64,000 nucleotides of DNA from Ficedula albicollis (GCF_000247815.1 NC_021692.1:7955021-8019020), one strand, 5' to 3'; shown: positions 29,340-43,482, numbered from the stretch's first letter. The notes: a model not told the origin generated them from the letters alone. Translations and numbers: made by a program.

Positions 29340-30128
29340 GAGGAAAAAACGGAGCAAAGCCCAGAGAATCTTTGCCCGTCATCTCATAGCACAACTGTCT
29401 TATTAGGAGTGTTGTCTCACTGAGGGAAAAAAACGAGCCCAAATTTCCCTCTGTGGTTACCACGGTATTCCCAATTGTTGGGGATTGTACCAGTCTCACA
29501 AGGTCTGTTCTGTGAAACTGCACGAGTAAGGCTAGGAAGATCTCAAGGCAGGATTTGGCTTCCTTGGCAATAGGACGCAGATACTTTTCTTGCTCTACTT
29601 TACATTTACTCAGAGCCAGGCCTATGCTAGAAATTATTTATGGTAATGTCAATTAGGGCCATGATTTTTTAACCATATTTCTACACTGCGAAAAGCTGTA
29701 GTGTAGCTGCAGTGAATCAGAAACCAAAGTGCTTTTACCAAGATAGCTGATTTCCCTCTAGAAACTAATTTAAGCCATGCCAAGCCAACAAAAGCACTCT
29801 TTGGCTGATTCAAGCTCTGCCTCACTAGTAGGATGTACTGGTAGCAATACCAGCCAACATGTTCTAGTTTCAATTAGGAAAGATGCTAAGATATTGTGAT
29901 TGTGATTGTGATAGCCTTAAAAGAAAAAAGGAAAATACATTTCAAGCATTATTTCAATACCCTTCCATGGGGTATTCCAAAGGGCTAACTTTTGTCTAGG
30001 GAACTTTAGCCTGAATCTTTCAAAACCAAAGAAGAATACAGGCTGTGAATCACTGGCCAGGTTGGCCTCTCTCAGCTGCAATCTAGGCAGGCATGGCTCT
30101 GTCTGTGTTTGCACTGGGAATAGAGACA

Positions 30129-30183
30129 TGAACCCCCCAGAAAGGCTGCAAATCAGTTCTGTGAACCCCCCAGAAAGGCTGCA
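30129..30183. repeat. 22-base direct duplication, 33-base period
   Basis: TGAACCCCCCAGAAAGGCTG plus CA occurs at 30129-30150 and again exactly at 30162-30183, separated by 11 bases. Confidence 0.9.
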
Positions 30184-30314
30184 CTGAGAGGGAAGAGTCT
30201 TTCAAAGTTCCACTTACACTTTAAAGTCAGTGGCTGCCCAAACAGCAGCTCCTACAATGCTCCTGCTTTGGAAAGGTACAAAGGAAAAGAAGTGTCTGTG
30301 TTCAAAACAACATT

Positions 30315-30408
30315 CTCTATATCTCTGTCTCTATCTCTATCTCTATCTCTATCATCTCTATCTCTATCTCTATCATCTATATCTCTATCTCTATATGTAT
30401 ATATCTCT
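30315..30408. repeat. (TCTCTA)n hexanucleotide microsatellite, imperfect
   Basis: TCTCTA units interrupted by TCATC and ATAT variants over about 94 bases. This array is interrupted, as expected of an old natural microsatellite, in contrast to the flawless arrays at 22313 and 27766. Confidence 0.93.
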
Positions 30409-30934
30409 TTTTCTTGCTCAGTCCTTTGGGCTCAGCTATGTGAGTCCCCTTTTCTGGCAACATGGTCCATGCTGCTGCCCACTTCTCCCATTCTCCAGCT
30501 ACCTGGAGATGTTGTAAGCACTCATCCTGAGAACTTTCCCCACCACTAAAGTCTTACACAAAATTTCTGAAGGGAAAAAAAGATGACGACTCTGGCTGAT
30601 CCAGTGCAATTATCAGATCAGAAGTGCCTGCTGCAATCCCACTCAAATCTGTATTAAAAATTCATTTCAAGTGTTCTTTTCTTTTTTTCTTCTTCTTCTT
30701 TTTTTTTTTTTTTTTCCCTTTAGCTGCAAGTAGAAGAATTTACTCAGCTGTTTTATTAGGAAATTAAAGGGCACATTTTTCTAAGCAATGCACTGGAATT
30801 TAAATGGACCATAACCATGACTAGTGTTAATGTGAGGAAGGATATGCGTGTCCTCAACACCCAGCTATCCATCCCACTGCACACATCACTGTACCAGCTT
30901 TAACCCAAGCAATGCTCAATTTAGGCCTTTAACA

Positions 30935-31255
30935 TAACAGGAATATAGGATTGGAAGGCAGCACTAGCAGTCACTTACTCTGGCCACGTATTTCTATGCA
31001 GGGCCAGGGACATCCACATCATTCTTGTTTGCCAAGCCTGTTCCTAAAATCTTCTTTTGGTGGAAAACCTACCTAGACAATCTATACCAATGTTTAACTA
31101 TCCTTACCGCAAGAAAGTTTTTTCTAATGAGTAGCCTAATTTGTTTTTTCTGCAATTTTAGGCCATTATTTCTTGCAATTGAATTCCTACTTTCTGGGTC
31201 TTGTCCTCCACATAAGAACATTTCTGCAAAACCCTCAAAGTTTTCATAGTTTAAA
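30935..31255 (+). mobile_element. CR1 LINE, 3' end fragment
   Basis: The segment shows the ordered landmarks of a CR1 3' end: AGGATTGGAAGGCA (start of the 'ggttggaaggga' block), GGAAAACCTACCTAGACAATCTATACCAATG (counterpart of 'cctaggcaatctattccagtg'), TTTAACTATCCTTACCGCAAGAAAGTTTTTTCTAATG (counterpart of 'aactaccctgacagttaggaagtttttcctaatg'), TAGCCTAATTTG, TGCAATTTTAGGCCATTATTTCTTG and GGGTCTTGTCCTCCA. Divergence is high, so this is an old subfamily. No reverse transcriptase region remains. CR1 is the dominant LINE in birds and other sauropsids, which supports the taxonomic call. Confidence 0.8.
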
Positions 31256-33084
31256 TTTTCTAAATTCTATCCTGATGAAGGTCAATCTGTTTTACACAGA
31301 AACAGGAGACATGTCCAGTCCCTCCCTTCTAAGGCAAAATAAAACCAAACAGAACAACACACAGACAAAAAACTTCTGTGCCACAGAAGACTTGTATTTA
31401 ACAAAGCGGAATATTTTAAATTGGTGCTTTTACAACTATATCAAGCTAAAATGTTTGCTTATTTTTTCCATATTATCCTTTCTGGAAATCTGTAGCTTAC
31501 TGTATCGCTTAATCAATGATGGATGAAAAAAAAAAGCACAAATATTTACTGAAGAGTCCTGATTTAAACGCAAATAATTTGAGAAAAGAACAGTTTTAAG
31601 CTCTGATTCCTCAAATTGGAGGTGTTCCTTTATAATAAGCAATGCTGTGCAAATCCATTGAGTCATGCTGAGGCCACAAAGGTCTCCCTGCACCAGAACC
31701 TGAGCCTGTCTAAAGCATGTGAAGCATCAGAGCAGTTTGAGGAAACAAACACACTTTATACTTGAAATCAAATTAATACTCTTATGGTCATGCAGACAGT
31801 AGAGTCAACCAACAGTGGGAGTTACAGTGGAATCAATTAGCATTTCTGTTTTTACGAAGCAGTCCATCTTCTCCAGAAAACCCCTGTAGACTTTAAAGGA
31901 AATGGGGCTCCTTGGAAATTTCCTAAAATCCTCCAGTGAAATGGAGAATGAGGTACAATTCAGCATTTGAATAATTCCACAGATTGCTGAAGGAAAGACA
32001 GAATTTTTCCCTGAGATGACATTGCCCATTGATAAAGAATGTGCAAACACGCTGTGCACCAAAAGTGTGCAGACACACAAGCAAAGTTTGTTAGCTCAGA
32101 ATTTGCAAGTTAACATAGACTACAATATGTGGTCAAAAGGGAACTTGCACAAGACTTTTACTCAGAATGTATCATTTACACAAATATTTGCGTGAAAATA
32201 GTATGAATTTTGATTACAATTTGTGGATGCCTACGAAACCTAAGATTACTAGAATAAAGTATTTGTGCATCTCTAAATGAATCTGCAGAAGTATTTCAAG
32301 TGGTATAAGCGTGGTGGGAACAGGCTATATTTATTACGTCATTCTATGTGCACCATTTAAGTAGACTATTCCAACTATTTGTGTGACACGTACCAGGTCT
32401 GACTGCTTCTGTCCTGAATGTGGAGGGAGGTTTGCATATAAAGGAAAAGAAGCCCACATATGCCTGTATGTACTGTGCACATGCAGCAAGAACATTTACA
32501 GACTCTGCTCTGGGTGTGTGTGTGAATGCACATACATGCACATAAACGTGCCTGCAGTCTGTGAGATGCAATGGGGGGGCCTAATATTGCAGCCTCATGT
32601 GCTCCTATACAAGAACTTGAGTCCCAGAAAGCATCATCCTTATGTTTTCTCTGTTCTCCAAGGTTAACTTAAATAAAGCAAAGAAAGTAGTTTCCCTTCT
32701 CCATAATTCATGGCTTGCTTTAATAGCCCATCTTAACAACATAGATAATTTCCCCCAATTTTCTGATATACTAATTATATCTATATATACTATATATACT
32801 AATTACCTCACTCTAAAGCCAATGGTGTTCTGCATTTGACCTAAGTGATACATTATCTGGAAACCCCTTCTAGCCCAGACAAAACCATTTCCTTTTGTTA
32901 TCCATCGCCTTTGATTTCCTTGGTCTTTGTCACTACCCTCAACTTTAACTTCCTGGTCTTGATGGTGCTTAGATAGGAGTCAACAGTATAATTCTAATGG
33001 GAACAGGACTGGGGGAACACCCAACTTTCCCTTTCTTCAACTCTGTTTTTTTTTTAATCTTTGCTGTCTAAATTAGTCAGTAAC

Positions 33085-33300
33085 AGCACTATATTGCGCT
33101 GATACACTCAGGAGTCCTTCAAAGATCTCAAAGCACTCTAATAGACTGCACAGACGAGTATCTGCTAGCTCAGTAAATCTCAAATCACTTTCCAAAAGTT
33201 CATATTACTGGCCTCATTTTACAGATGATGAAACTAAGGCAACTGGCATAAAATGACCTGACTTCTTCCAGTGGTGAAGGACAGATCTGAGGCAGAGCTG
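33085..33300 (-). mobile_element. Eroded ancient amniote interspersed element, reverse orientation
   Basis: It reads TTCAAAGATCTCAAAGCACTC, then ATTACTGGCCTCATTTTACAGATGATGAAACTAAGGCAACTGG, then CAGATCTGAGGCAGAGCTG. This matches 'ggatctcaaagcactttac - cctcattttacagatggggaaactgaggc - gtggcagagctg', the order seen in MIR/L3-like amniote repeats. It is the clearest reverse-oriented copy in the window. Confidence 0.75.
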
Positions 33301-35484
33301 TTCTCTCCCGAGCCCCCAGCGAGGCTCCCCCGCCTTGGCCGTGCTCCCACCCCTGCTGCTGGTGCCACGCAGCTGTCCCTGTGGCAGAGCACAACTGCTA
33401 CCCAGCAGCACACAGGAGCCCTTACCCCAGCACAGACTGGAAATGAAGGAGTGTCCTGTCAGTAGCTGAAAGCACCAGGAAAACTTAAAGAAGTTGAGTA
33501 CAGGTTTTTGCACTGAAATTTGCCCACAGTTTCCAGTCTGTTGTTACTCTGAGAAGTGCTGCTATATGTTCCCAGTCAAAAAGCAGGGAAGCCTTAGGAA
33601 GTGAAGAGAGCATCCCAGAGCAGTGATCCAAACATCCACAGCATGAGCAGCAGTGCTTCCCCCCCTTACAGTGCAGTGTCTGCATGGGAGCTCTCAGAAA
33701 CATGCTCAGTTGTGGGTGCAAACTATCTGAAAATCTGGCCTTGTAATAACAGAAATTGTGAAGGCTGTGGTTAGGGCCTTTGTATACTTCTTGCTCCAGA
33801 GCAAAATGCATGACAGAAACTATTATTAGAGTAAATAAGTCACATGTAATAATAATTAAGTCACACATACTGTGCTTGCTGCAGGTGAGGGACTACATGG
33901 TAATATTCAGCAAGAGAAGGAAAAAAAAACTATTTGCTGGCTAGGAGCTAGAATTGACTCTTATTCTTTTAGACTCTGGACCAAAGCAGGGCACAAACAA
34001 CTAATTTCTGTCTTTCTTGCATTTCTGTAACCAGATGTGGAGCTGCAGAGGAGGGACACGTTATAACACACATGTACCTTCAGTGCAGTGTGAATTCTCC
34101 ACTTCCAGAACACAATCTGTGCATGGTGTGGGGTCGGTGAGGTGCGTGGCAGAGGGCAGGAGGTGTGACTCTGTGTGCACGAGTATTAATTGTGCCTGTG
34201 AGTACAGTAGGTGTGGTGTATGTGTACAGTACAGCATGTGTTTGGATTCTGGGAGTAGGGGATGTTTAGTAATTAAATCCTTTTTCATCCTTCTGCACCT
34301 GTCTCCTTCTGAAAACTGAGAGAACAGGCGTCAACCGGGACAAGGGCTGGATTGAATACAGCCAATTCTGAAATATTTATTAGCTTGTGACACCACTCAA
34401 TGGAGGAGAAGGAATGCCGGTTAATCCACCCAGCAAGTGCTCACTTGATGGTGGAGCATTTTTCTGCAGTGCTTCATTACATTTCAACTACTGTCTACTT
34501 TATCAAAAATTGTATAATTTTGACTTGTGTCTATATTTACTTTCAAATGCTTTTGCTAGCAACCAGAGATTTCAGTGCACTGAGTTCTGAATGCTGACCA
34601 TATTACAGAGCTGCTTTAGTTCTTCTGTTTTGTGTGTTTGCTTTCTTCACACTGCACTCTTCCAACTGGCTTTCCCACCAGTGCTGGACCTCCATGTGCT
34701 TAGGGAACTCCAGCAGTTTATTAAAATCTGTCTTAAGCAGAGTGAGTCCTCAAGCAGGGTATGCTTTATGTTTGAACCACCTTAGACTGAGTAGATATAT
34801 CCCTTTACCTTCCTATAAATGTCCAGATAATGTATATACATATATAAACACACATTTTTATATTCCTGCATACACGTGTATACATGCCTACAAGCAGGCA
34901 TCATCTTACAGCCTTACACCTGTATGAAGCATGACACTATCTTTGTTTTCTCTAAGTGGCCACACAATAATCCCCAAAAAATAAAAATTTTTAAAGGTAA
35001 AACTTTACTGGGGAGATGACAACCAGGGCTTGTAGTGTCAGATGAAGGATTCAGATAGCGCAAAAATTAGTCAGCTCTTGTACAAGCAAACATTAGTTTG
35101 CTTTTTGGAGTTTATACACCTGGTAAGGTGCCTTTTCAAAGACACTATCACAGGAGAGAGCTTGTCCCTTCCTGTCAGAGTGCCCTGAGATATAACTTCA
35201 GTCAAGAGAGTGACTTTAGGTGAAAGGGAGGAATGGACTTTGATTTATAGTGAAGAACAAAATCTGCCCACACCCAAAGCTTCTGTGTACAAAGCCTTCC
35301 TGGGAAGGAACTGTCTCTTCACCAAAATAGAAAATACTCAATGATCCTCATGGAGCTCTGAAGTATCCTTCTCTTTAGAATCTCTTAGGTATTTGACAGG
35401 TGCCAGTTAGATGCAGATGTTGAAGATCCCTGAATAGGGATGGGATTTAAATTTTCTTACCTGCACTGTGCAAAAGTAGCCCCC

Positions 35485-35532
35485 AAAAAACCCAACAAAA
35501 ACACCAAAAACCCCCCAAAACCTAAACACCAA
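35485..35532. repeat. Short A/C-rich low-complexity stretch
   Basis: CCCCCAAAAAACCCAAC followed by AAAAACACC words; G and T are absent over about 48 bases. Confidence 0.75.
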
Positions 35533-38500
35533 ACAGGGCTGACAACAAATCTCACTGTGCGAGACTTATTCTGAAGGGTTTTGGCATGATGCATAGTTGC
35601 AACTATTGTGTTTGAGTAGTAATTAGATGTGACCCAGGGGGACCACAAGTGCATTAGAAGAGCTCACCATGAGCCAAATGGCTGCTCTTGCTGTTTTCTG
35701 TAGGTTCAAATCCTTCCATAATGCTGCAGAAAAGGGGCTGCAGCATGAGGCCTGCAGCAGCAGCACCAGTTCTCTGTATCTGACTCCTCACTCCCTGTAG
35801 AACTCGTCACGCCCCACTCACCCCCTCACCTGCCCCATGTGGACAAGCACAATTCATTGTGGTGGCTCCACCTGACACTGTTTGTGCACCACAGCAACTT
35901 CCTCACACTTTGCAATGGTTTACATGTAACAACAAATATTCCTTTAAGCAATTCCCAGTGCCAAGAACAGGAAGATGACGTTTGAAAGCCAGACAACCTG
36001 ATGTGCCATTGACCACACCCTCATCATCTCCACACCCACTAACATTCAGTCCCTTTCCCAATTGATCACACTGGATTCCTCTTATGTGCTGACCATATTA
36101 AACGTCTTGGATGTGGAATTATTCCATTTGTCCCACAGCACACCATCACACAGCTCCATAACACTTCAGCACACATTGATTGTACCAGGCATTCCCCACC
36201 ACACTGATTGCACTGATTCCTTTCAGTGCGCTCAGCAGATTGGGTCTCCCTCTCTCCCTTGTCACAGTGGTACTGAGTATTTTCCTGCCAATGTCTGTCA
36301 CAATGATACTGAGATCCACTTGCCACTGTTTATACTGGGACCAAAATGCCCCCTAAGTTCTGCTGTCTCATCTTTCCCTGAATACCATACAGCTGTTTTA
36401 TATGGTATAACAGTCTACACCAAGAAGACCACTTGGACACTTCAAGTCATTTAATAATTCCTGACGTCCAACCTGAACCTTCCCTGGTTGAGCTAAACGG
36501 ATGGAGAGAACATTGACAGGAGCCTCTTACAAAGTCAGAATCTTCACTCTGGTCTCAGTCTCAGCTTTTGAGATGCTCACCCACAGAATGAAACTGCAAT
36601 CTGAGATTTCAGTTCTTCAAGACCCTGCTTTCCCTCTAACATTGCGAAGACAGCAGAGAAGGAGCAGACCAAATGCACGTACCGTTACATGCCAGAAATT
36701 AGGAGAATAATCCAGACAAGTATGAGACTGCCACTTTATAGTTTGCAAGACAACTTGTTCCTTCTTTTTCCACTCAGTGTTGCCAATGAGCCATTGACAT
36801 ACTGGCAGGAAGCCAAATCAAAATTAAGAGATTCTGGTTGAGCATCTTCTGCTTGTGACAAAAACTTGCCCGTACTCTTGTTTCTCAGCCAGGCAGACAG
36901 AGCTCTGAACCCACCATCACCAGTTCTGGAGTCAGGGTGTGGGAATGTCATGCTGGTGTAGGTCATGGTGAGCACCATTCCAATCATGGCTCTCGCTCTT
37001 GTTTAAAGGGCCACCTGAAAGGCTCAGCTGTCCCCAGACTGTGGCCACACAATCCCTTCTTGCAATGGGCCAATCCTTCTACTGAGAGTATCAGGGCCTA
37101 GGCAGTGCTCTCCAGAGTGCTTCCCCTTTAAGACAGGACTGTGCAGTCTTTATTTGCTTGTTGAAACTGTTCAGTTTTAGGACAGGGGGGGAGGTCACAC
37201 CTGTTGTGGAACTTGATAGAAGGCTTATTTATAAACTTTCGGAGCTTGGGATTCTTGCAGAGCTGAATGCCCTGATGTCCGGAGGGGAAGGTCACCGAAA
37301 TGCTTGTTTATAAAAGCAGCAGCAACTGGAAAAACCATAAAAGTCTGAAATGATGAAATTACCAAGCTATTTGATCAGGCACATGGGCTATGTGCTCTGT
37401 GGTCAGCCAGAAAAACCTCGCACGTAAGATCAGCCCTGCTGGCTGCTGCCCTGAATTCTCCTTCAGAGGCAAATGCAGTGTGCCTGAAGAGGGCAAAAAA
37501 TAATCAGCTGCTTAGTGTGGTCTACTTTTGGGTGGCTGGCTGGTCCACTCTTAATTTGACCTTGCATGGAAAGGGGAAAGCCTACTCTGCACTTGGTATC
37601 ACAGCTAATCCACTCTTTAGTTTCACAACTTCAAAGAGCTACACCACTTGTTAACATTCAGAGTGTTCTTTTAGCAAGGAGTCAGTAAGAAAACTAATTG
37701 CTGATAGTTTTTGAGCTGGCTTTGGTGCATAATACATTTGTTCTGCCCTATAGATTGGTGTTTCAAAAAATAGATTACACACATGCAAATAGAAACATAT
37801 TGCTCCAATCTCCATGGAATTTATGTACAATTTCCCTCCAGTGACTCCAAGCTCCCTTTGTCTGTACAGGTGTTTGGCTGGCAGTGGGATTTTTCCAAAG
37901 GTTTTCTTTCAGTGCAGCTCTGGTGAGAGACCCTGCACTGCACAGCCCAGGTCCTGAATAACAAACTAAACTAAACTAAATTCTGTGCTCCAGCACATCC
38001 CTCTCTTCTTTTGGGAGGCAGCAAGAGAACAGAGTGGTCCAGTTTCTCCTTGGGGCTGTTCTGGGATGCTGCACTCATCTGGGAGCAAAGAAAGCTGTAA
38101 TTCAGGACTCTGACCCAGAAGCACCTGTAAAAGAGAAGGGAATCCCCCACACACCTGATTCTGGTCTCCAGTGGTCACTGTAGCATGGTTTTGTTTACAC
38201 TATTTTTCTCTTTCTTTTGTCCTTCTCTTGCTGAGGAAAATCCAGCAGGCAGGGAGAGAAGAGAGAGATGGCAGCTTCAAAAACACTTCTGGATTTCTGC
38301 AAAAATGTTGCATAAAAGGTGTATTTTTTGATCATATGTTTGTGCTGCTGTTTGAAAAAACACTTTTAATATTACAGTTTGGGAAGAAGGGGAAGTAAAA
38401 ACCTTCCCTTGGGTTTCAGCTTTAGTTTCTATTCTCATTTTACAGTAGAGTAAATTTAGAATAATTTCCTTTTCTCCTCTTTTTTTTTTCTTTTCTCTTT

Positions 38501-39984
38501 TAGTTTTCTCTGTACGTCAAAATCTTCTTTTAAGGAAAGCTTCATTTTCACTTGGTGACTGATAGCTGAACAGGTGGCTTCTGAGCTCACAAGTGTCAGA
38601 TGAACAGGCAGTTTAGAAATGGACAATTTGCAGCTCACTTTCTCTTGCTGACGGCCCTTTTTCTGCTGACAGATTCTTGGTTCTACCAGCCAAATCATGC
38701 ACACACTATCTGCCCACCACCCCCGGTGGAAAAAAAAAACAAAAAACTTTGAGAGAAAAAAACCCTAAGATGAAAGAAGATGGTCTCTGGGGAACTCCTA
38801 TCCATAAAATGGAAAGAACTTCACACTTGAAGGCATTCTTGCCAGCTCAGCCTACTTGGACATAATTTATAAGAGGGTTAGGATTTTCTGCTTCTTTCTT
38901 TCCTGGAAATCTTGCTTGTTTTATAGGATTTTTCTGCAGAATCCTACATAAAGTGGTGGATGCCAGAACCAGCACCAGTGGCTGGCTGCTGAACGTGATG
39001 ATTTTATTCAAATACCAGAGCCATCAACCCCTCCCCACAAAGTTTTTCCTTGAACACAGCTAGAAATACTGTCAGCCAGGGCATTATGACAAGTGAATGC
39101 CCTTCTGTCTGTTAATGATGAAAACTTTCACTGATTATAACAAATAGGGCTGTGTATAACTTTCTGCTGAGACTTACATATGGCATAGGCATCCCATCTC
39201 CAGGAACATGGGCAGGAGCTGCACAGGTCCGGTCCTGCTGCCTGAGTTGCCAAGAGATTTTCACACTGTATTTTTACAAGATCATGGGATTTTGGTAAGT
39301 AAAACAGATACCAGAGTAACCTTTTTCACAAACTGCATATGGATTTACCTAAGGTAGCAGTCGCTCTTCTGATGTTTGGTTATGGGTGAGTAACTTAAGA
39401 GCTGTTTTTTACAGGATCTTAGAGGCTCTTGGTACCAATTTTTCAAAAGAATTTAGATGCCTTTGAAAGATAAGTGCTCAGAGGAGTCTTAAAATTTTCA
39501 AGGCAAGCTACATTAAAATCATTCGGATTTATGTGCCTATCTTAAACAGTTTTGATAATCTACAAGGTGCCTATCTGAATATTTAGATAAAGAGAGCACT
39601 TGGAAAATATGACACTTACAGACCTGAGGAATTCTAATCTGGAGAACAAATCTTGCTGACTTTCAGCGACATTTAAACTCCTAAGCCTCCCTCCAAAATG
39701 AAACTTAGGATCCTAAGTCACTTAAATGCTTTAAAAATGTTGCTATGTGTCTGTAGGAGCTGGATGAGGACAGATGAGGAGAGAAGGATTGGATGCATGC
39801 ATCTGTCTTTCTGTGTAGCTCTCATAACACTTGAGTGTCTCTGCATATGGGTAAAGGTGGATTGATGAGTGCATGACCATATGCACGAGCATATAACGTG
39901 GCCAATTGGATGGGACAGGGAGGAACAAAAATTGGGTGGAAGTGACAGGTGATTACATGGATAAATAACTTCATCTTGCTGAAC

Positions 39985-40115
39985 ATTTATTTAGTGCTTT
40001 TCATCCAAAGGTACCCTTAAGTGCCTTACAAACTATTATGGATATAAGAATGACTCCACCAGCCACAGCAGCTCCTTAAGAGTACACAGCCAAATTATAT
40101 GATCAAGTTATGACC
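39985..40115 (-). mobile_element. Eroded ancient amniote interspersed element, reverse orientation
   Basis: TAGTGCTTTTCATCCAAAGGTACCCTTAAGTGCCTTACAAACTATTATGG corresponds to 'agcgcttttcatcc-aaggatctcaaagcactttacaaac' of the same family as 33085 and 47225. Downstream, CAGCTCCTTAAGAGTACACAGCCAAATTA fits the 'aggtcacacagc' part. Confidence 0.5.
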
Positions 40116-41959
40116 AGATATGAAGAGTATCAAGTCCCACTGAAATTACCTAGAAATTTTTGGCCATGAGCCATTTAGGATTCAGTCAATACACCCAGGT
40201 TAGAGTTGTTATGCAGGAAGAAAGTGCTATGGAAGTCTAACAATGACAAATGGCAAAGACTTAGTTTTCAACACCATTTAAAAATGAGCACTGCCAACAG
40301 CATATGAGCTATGGAAACTGGTTCAATATTCAGGCAGAGAGAGGAGTTCTGGATTTCCACGGGTGGCTAAAGGGAAGGTGTTTGTATGGTATTTTAATTG
40401 GGAACAAAATTACAGGAGTTTGCTTTGAAATAAAGCTGCATAAAGAGAAAGGAAGCAGAACAAGGAATGGATGAGAGATCCAAGGGGTAGAGGGGTTGTT
40501 CAGACATGAGAGGTTTTTCAGCACTGACTGTCTGAAGCTCCAAGCCTATGCTCTCACTGAGAGAAGATCCCATCTCTTCCCACATTAGCTAACCCAGGCT
40601 GTCTCTCTCCGGGCAGCACATGCACTCCAAAGGCAAGTGGTGCCAGCTGCTCTCTTGCCAAACAGCAGAGTTAAAAGCTGTACAAAGTTATAGACCGTAA
40701 ACAATGATACAGAGGCAACAACAGCAGTTTCCTCTGCTGCCTCCACCTTTGTGCCTTACTGCTTCCCTCTTTCACACTCTTCCTCCTCTGTCTGCCAAAA
40801 GGATAAAAATATCATTGAATCCATACTCTGTGACAGCCTGGGAAAAAAACAGTTGCCTAGTATACATATTTATTTAAGTACAGAAGATTAATCAAGACTA
40901 CAATTGGAATACAACATAAAACTGGGATGCACTGAGCAAAAAAGAGAAAATATGCTCATCTGCTCTTCTATTCTCCTACCCACACTTCTGGTATCCACAA
41001 CATCAAAACAATCAATCTCTGACAGGTTTAATGCTAGAGAGGTAGTGTTGGGAAAGGATGTACCATTTTTGTACAGCTAGCATGTACAGAAGTCCTTTCC
41101 CACCATGAATATGATTTTGGGAAATGCTGTCCTTGCAATGTATAGTTTCCTCACCAGTTTGAGGAGACAGTGATACACCAAACAGAGCATGCAAGGGTCT
41201 AGCTGTGTACTGCAGCTGTAATAAAGAACATCCTGCTGTCATGATAAGTGGGTGCTAGTTCTTTGCTGTAGATCTGTCCTTGAGAATGGACCAGGTTGTA
41301 CAGTTTACACACACAGCACTAAATTTGGGGGACTCAGGCAGCAGATGGTAAGTGACTCATAGAACCAGATTCCAGTAACATGCACTGCGCACTGTTAGAG
41401 AAAGTCCATCTCTGTACTCGTCCCTTCCCTTTACCACTTCTTTATCTTCCTTGCTCTGTCATTTCCCAGATCCTCTTCAAAGAGCCCTGCTTCTGGCACG
41501 CTCTTCCTTCCCTGCTGCCGAGCGTCCCCAGCCCCGCACTGTCGCAGCCGTGCTCACGGTGCCCCGCCCGCACCGGGAGCACTTTGCCACCAGAGCTGTA
41601 TCTGCTCTATCTGCAAGTACCGGCTGTGGCTAGTGCTGGCACTGGGATCCTCCCCAGGTAGCTGCACTTCTGGAGCCCAAGCACACCGGTGGTTATGCTG
41701 ACAATACAATGCTCCTGGTGGTAGACATGATTTCCTCTGAGGAAGGGCTATGGGCTGCTGCATTACCGGGACAGGTAAGCAATGCCAGAGCTGAGAGATT
41801 CTCGTGGCACAGGCGATACTGGCACAGCCCTTCCTGTGCTGAAGTTTAGCTCAAACACTGTTCATGCTTAGCACTATTTCCATTGCGTCTCATGGCTGGA
41901 TCATACAAATACTAACTGAGCTAGTAGCCCACGCGAAGGGATATTTAAACCAGGGAAGG

Positions 41960-42240
41960 AGGATGATCTCATTTGCGAAGCAATGGCCTGCGAATCAGGA
42001 GATGCAGCTCCAGTTCCTAGCTCCGCTCTGCCAAGACTCTGGCTAGCCTGAGCAAGTCATTTCCTTGGGGCTCCTCTGGTAAATGAGAGATACTCCTGTT
42101 TCCTTTTCCTGCTCTTCCACCTGCAATGCAAGCTTTTCAGGACAAGGACTTTTTCTAGTAATGCAATTATATGGTACAAAGCATAGTGGGCCTCTGAGTT
42201 GGTTGAGGCTTTCCTACTAAAATATGAATCTTAATTTTAC
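41960..42240 (+). mobile_element. Eroded ancient amniote interspersed element, nearly full length
   Basis: Begins CGAATCAGGAGATGCAGCTCCAGTTCCTAGCTCCGCTCTGCCAAGACTC, then GAGCAAGTCATTTCC, then GCAAGCTTTTCAGGACAAGGACTTTTTCTAGTAATG, then GTACAAAGCATAGTGGGCCTCTGAGTTGGTTGAGGC. These track 'caggagacctgggttc - cagctctgccactgac - gggcaagtcacttcc - aagctcttcggggcagggactg - cagcacctagcacaatggggcc..ggttggggcc'. The head is MIR-like and the tail is the same as at 3485-3672. Confidence 0.65.
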
Positions 42241-43455
42241 CAGGGAAAATAAACAAAACAACAAATATTAAATAAGGTTATATTTTTCGTAAATGCTCAG
42301 GTTGCAATTTTTATAACAAAAGCAAATACTTTTTTTTTTAAGTATTAAGATTTGTAACATTTGCTTTAATCAAAAAAACCTGTAATTGAGGGAAAACTGA
42401 TCATTAAAATAAACATCAATGCTTTTGTTCTCCTCACCAATTTTTGCTCACTTACAAGTGCTCTATACTTTTTTTAATGTATTCAGCCACACTGAGACTA
42501 CAGAGGCAAGGGGCTATGTTTGCTATCAGCTGTCAGACTACACTAGACATAGCCTTGGAAACAGCTCAGAAACAATCTTTTACTCTGCTCTCCTCTCAGT
42601 ATTTGCTGTATCTGCCCGGAAAGCGCCGAGTTTCTTTTTCTCATGTTTCCCAGGCTGCTGGTGAGCAGCCTGTGGCGCCCAAGTGAGGTGCTGTGCGTTG
42701 CTGTTTTGGTCCAACAGTCACAGATGTTCTCCCTTGCCATGTTCTCCATGGTCAGGAAATGGGCCTTCTGCTCTTTGAGTTTGCTTTCATTTCTCAGCAG
42801 ATACGTCCTTTGAGCAAAAAGGGCACTTACTGTCTCCATGCAGGAGTGTTTCTGCTACTTGGACTGTTAACGCCGTCAGTAGACTCCACTGTCCTTTTGA
42901 GTAAACAGATCTCCCTGTGCCTGTGAAGGTCCATCAGGGAGTTAAATTGTTTTGCCACTATTATCAGCATTCTCCCCTGAATTCCTGAACTGGGACGACT
43001 TGTGGAGGACTTAGGCAAGCATATTTTACTCATACCTGCCTATATTTCTTCCTCTATTATTTCACTAACTTTGTGTCATGCTTACTGACAAGGGAGATCC
43101 GCAACACCGAATGCAAGTGTCTGCATTTGTGTATGTGTCAGTACATGTTTACAGCTGTGTGTGCTCGTGTTTGTCAGCACAGAGCAGTGTGTGCAACTGT
43201 TTAACTGCATTTGTTTTTGCTTCTTGGTTTTGGCTTTGCGTGAGAATCTGTGAACATATTCTTTTTCATGCCAGATGCGGACCTTCCTCCTAGGGTGTGT
43301 GTGTATATATATCTATAGGAAGTTTTCCTTCTATACCTGTTTTGCTTTTTGCATGTTCCCTTGCAGTTGTCTTGAGCTGCTCATGCAGGCATGTTCCAGT
43401 ATAGCTGTGCACTGTTTGTTCTGGGTTGTGTGTCTTTTCCCATGTGTGTAATTCC

Positions 43456-43482
43456 CTGTCTCTGTCTCTGTCTCTGTCTCTG
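43456..43482. repeat. (CTGTCT)n microsatellite
   Basis: Four and a half perfect hexamers. Confidence 0.9.

Larger units (their letters stand above)
29340..39984. other. Non-coding block; no gene recognised
   Basis: Contains a CR1 3' end, a 33-base-period duplication, a (TCTCTA)n microsatellite, an A/C-rich stretch and an ancient SINE. Remaining frames (up to 130 residues near 36060) have no domain. I see no RNA gene. Confidence 0.55.

Noticed and set aside
35640..35715. GGTTCAAATCC as a possible tRNA T-arm (B box)
   Set aside because: No A box, acceptor stem or anticodon arm at the required spacing upstream.
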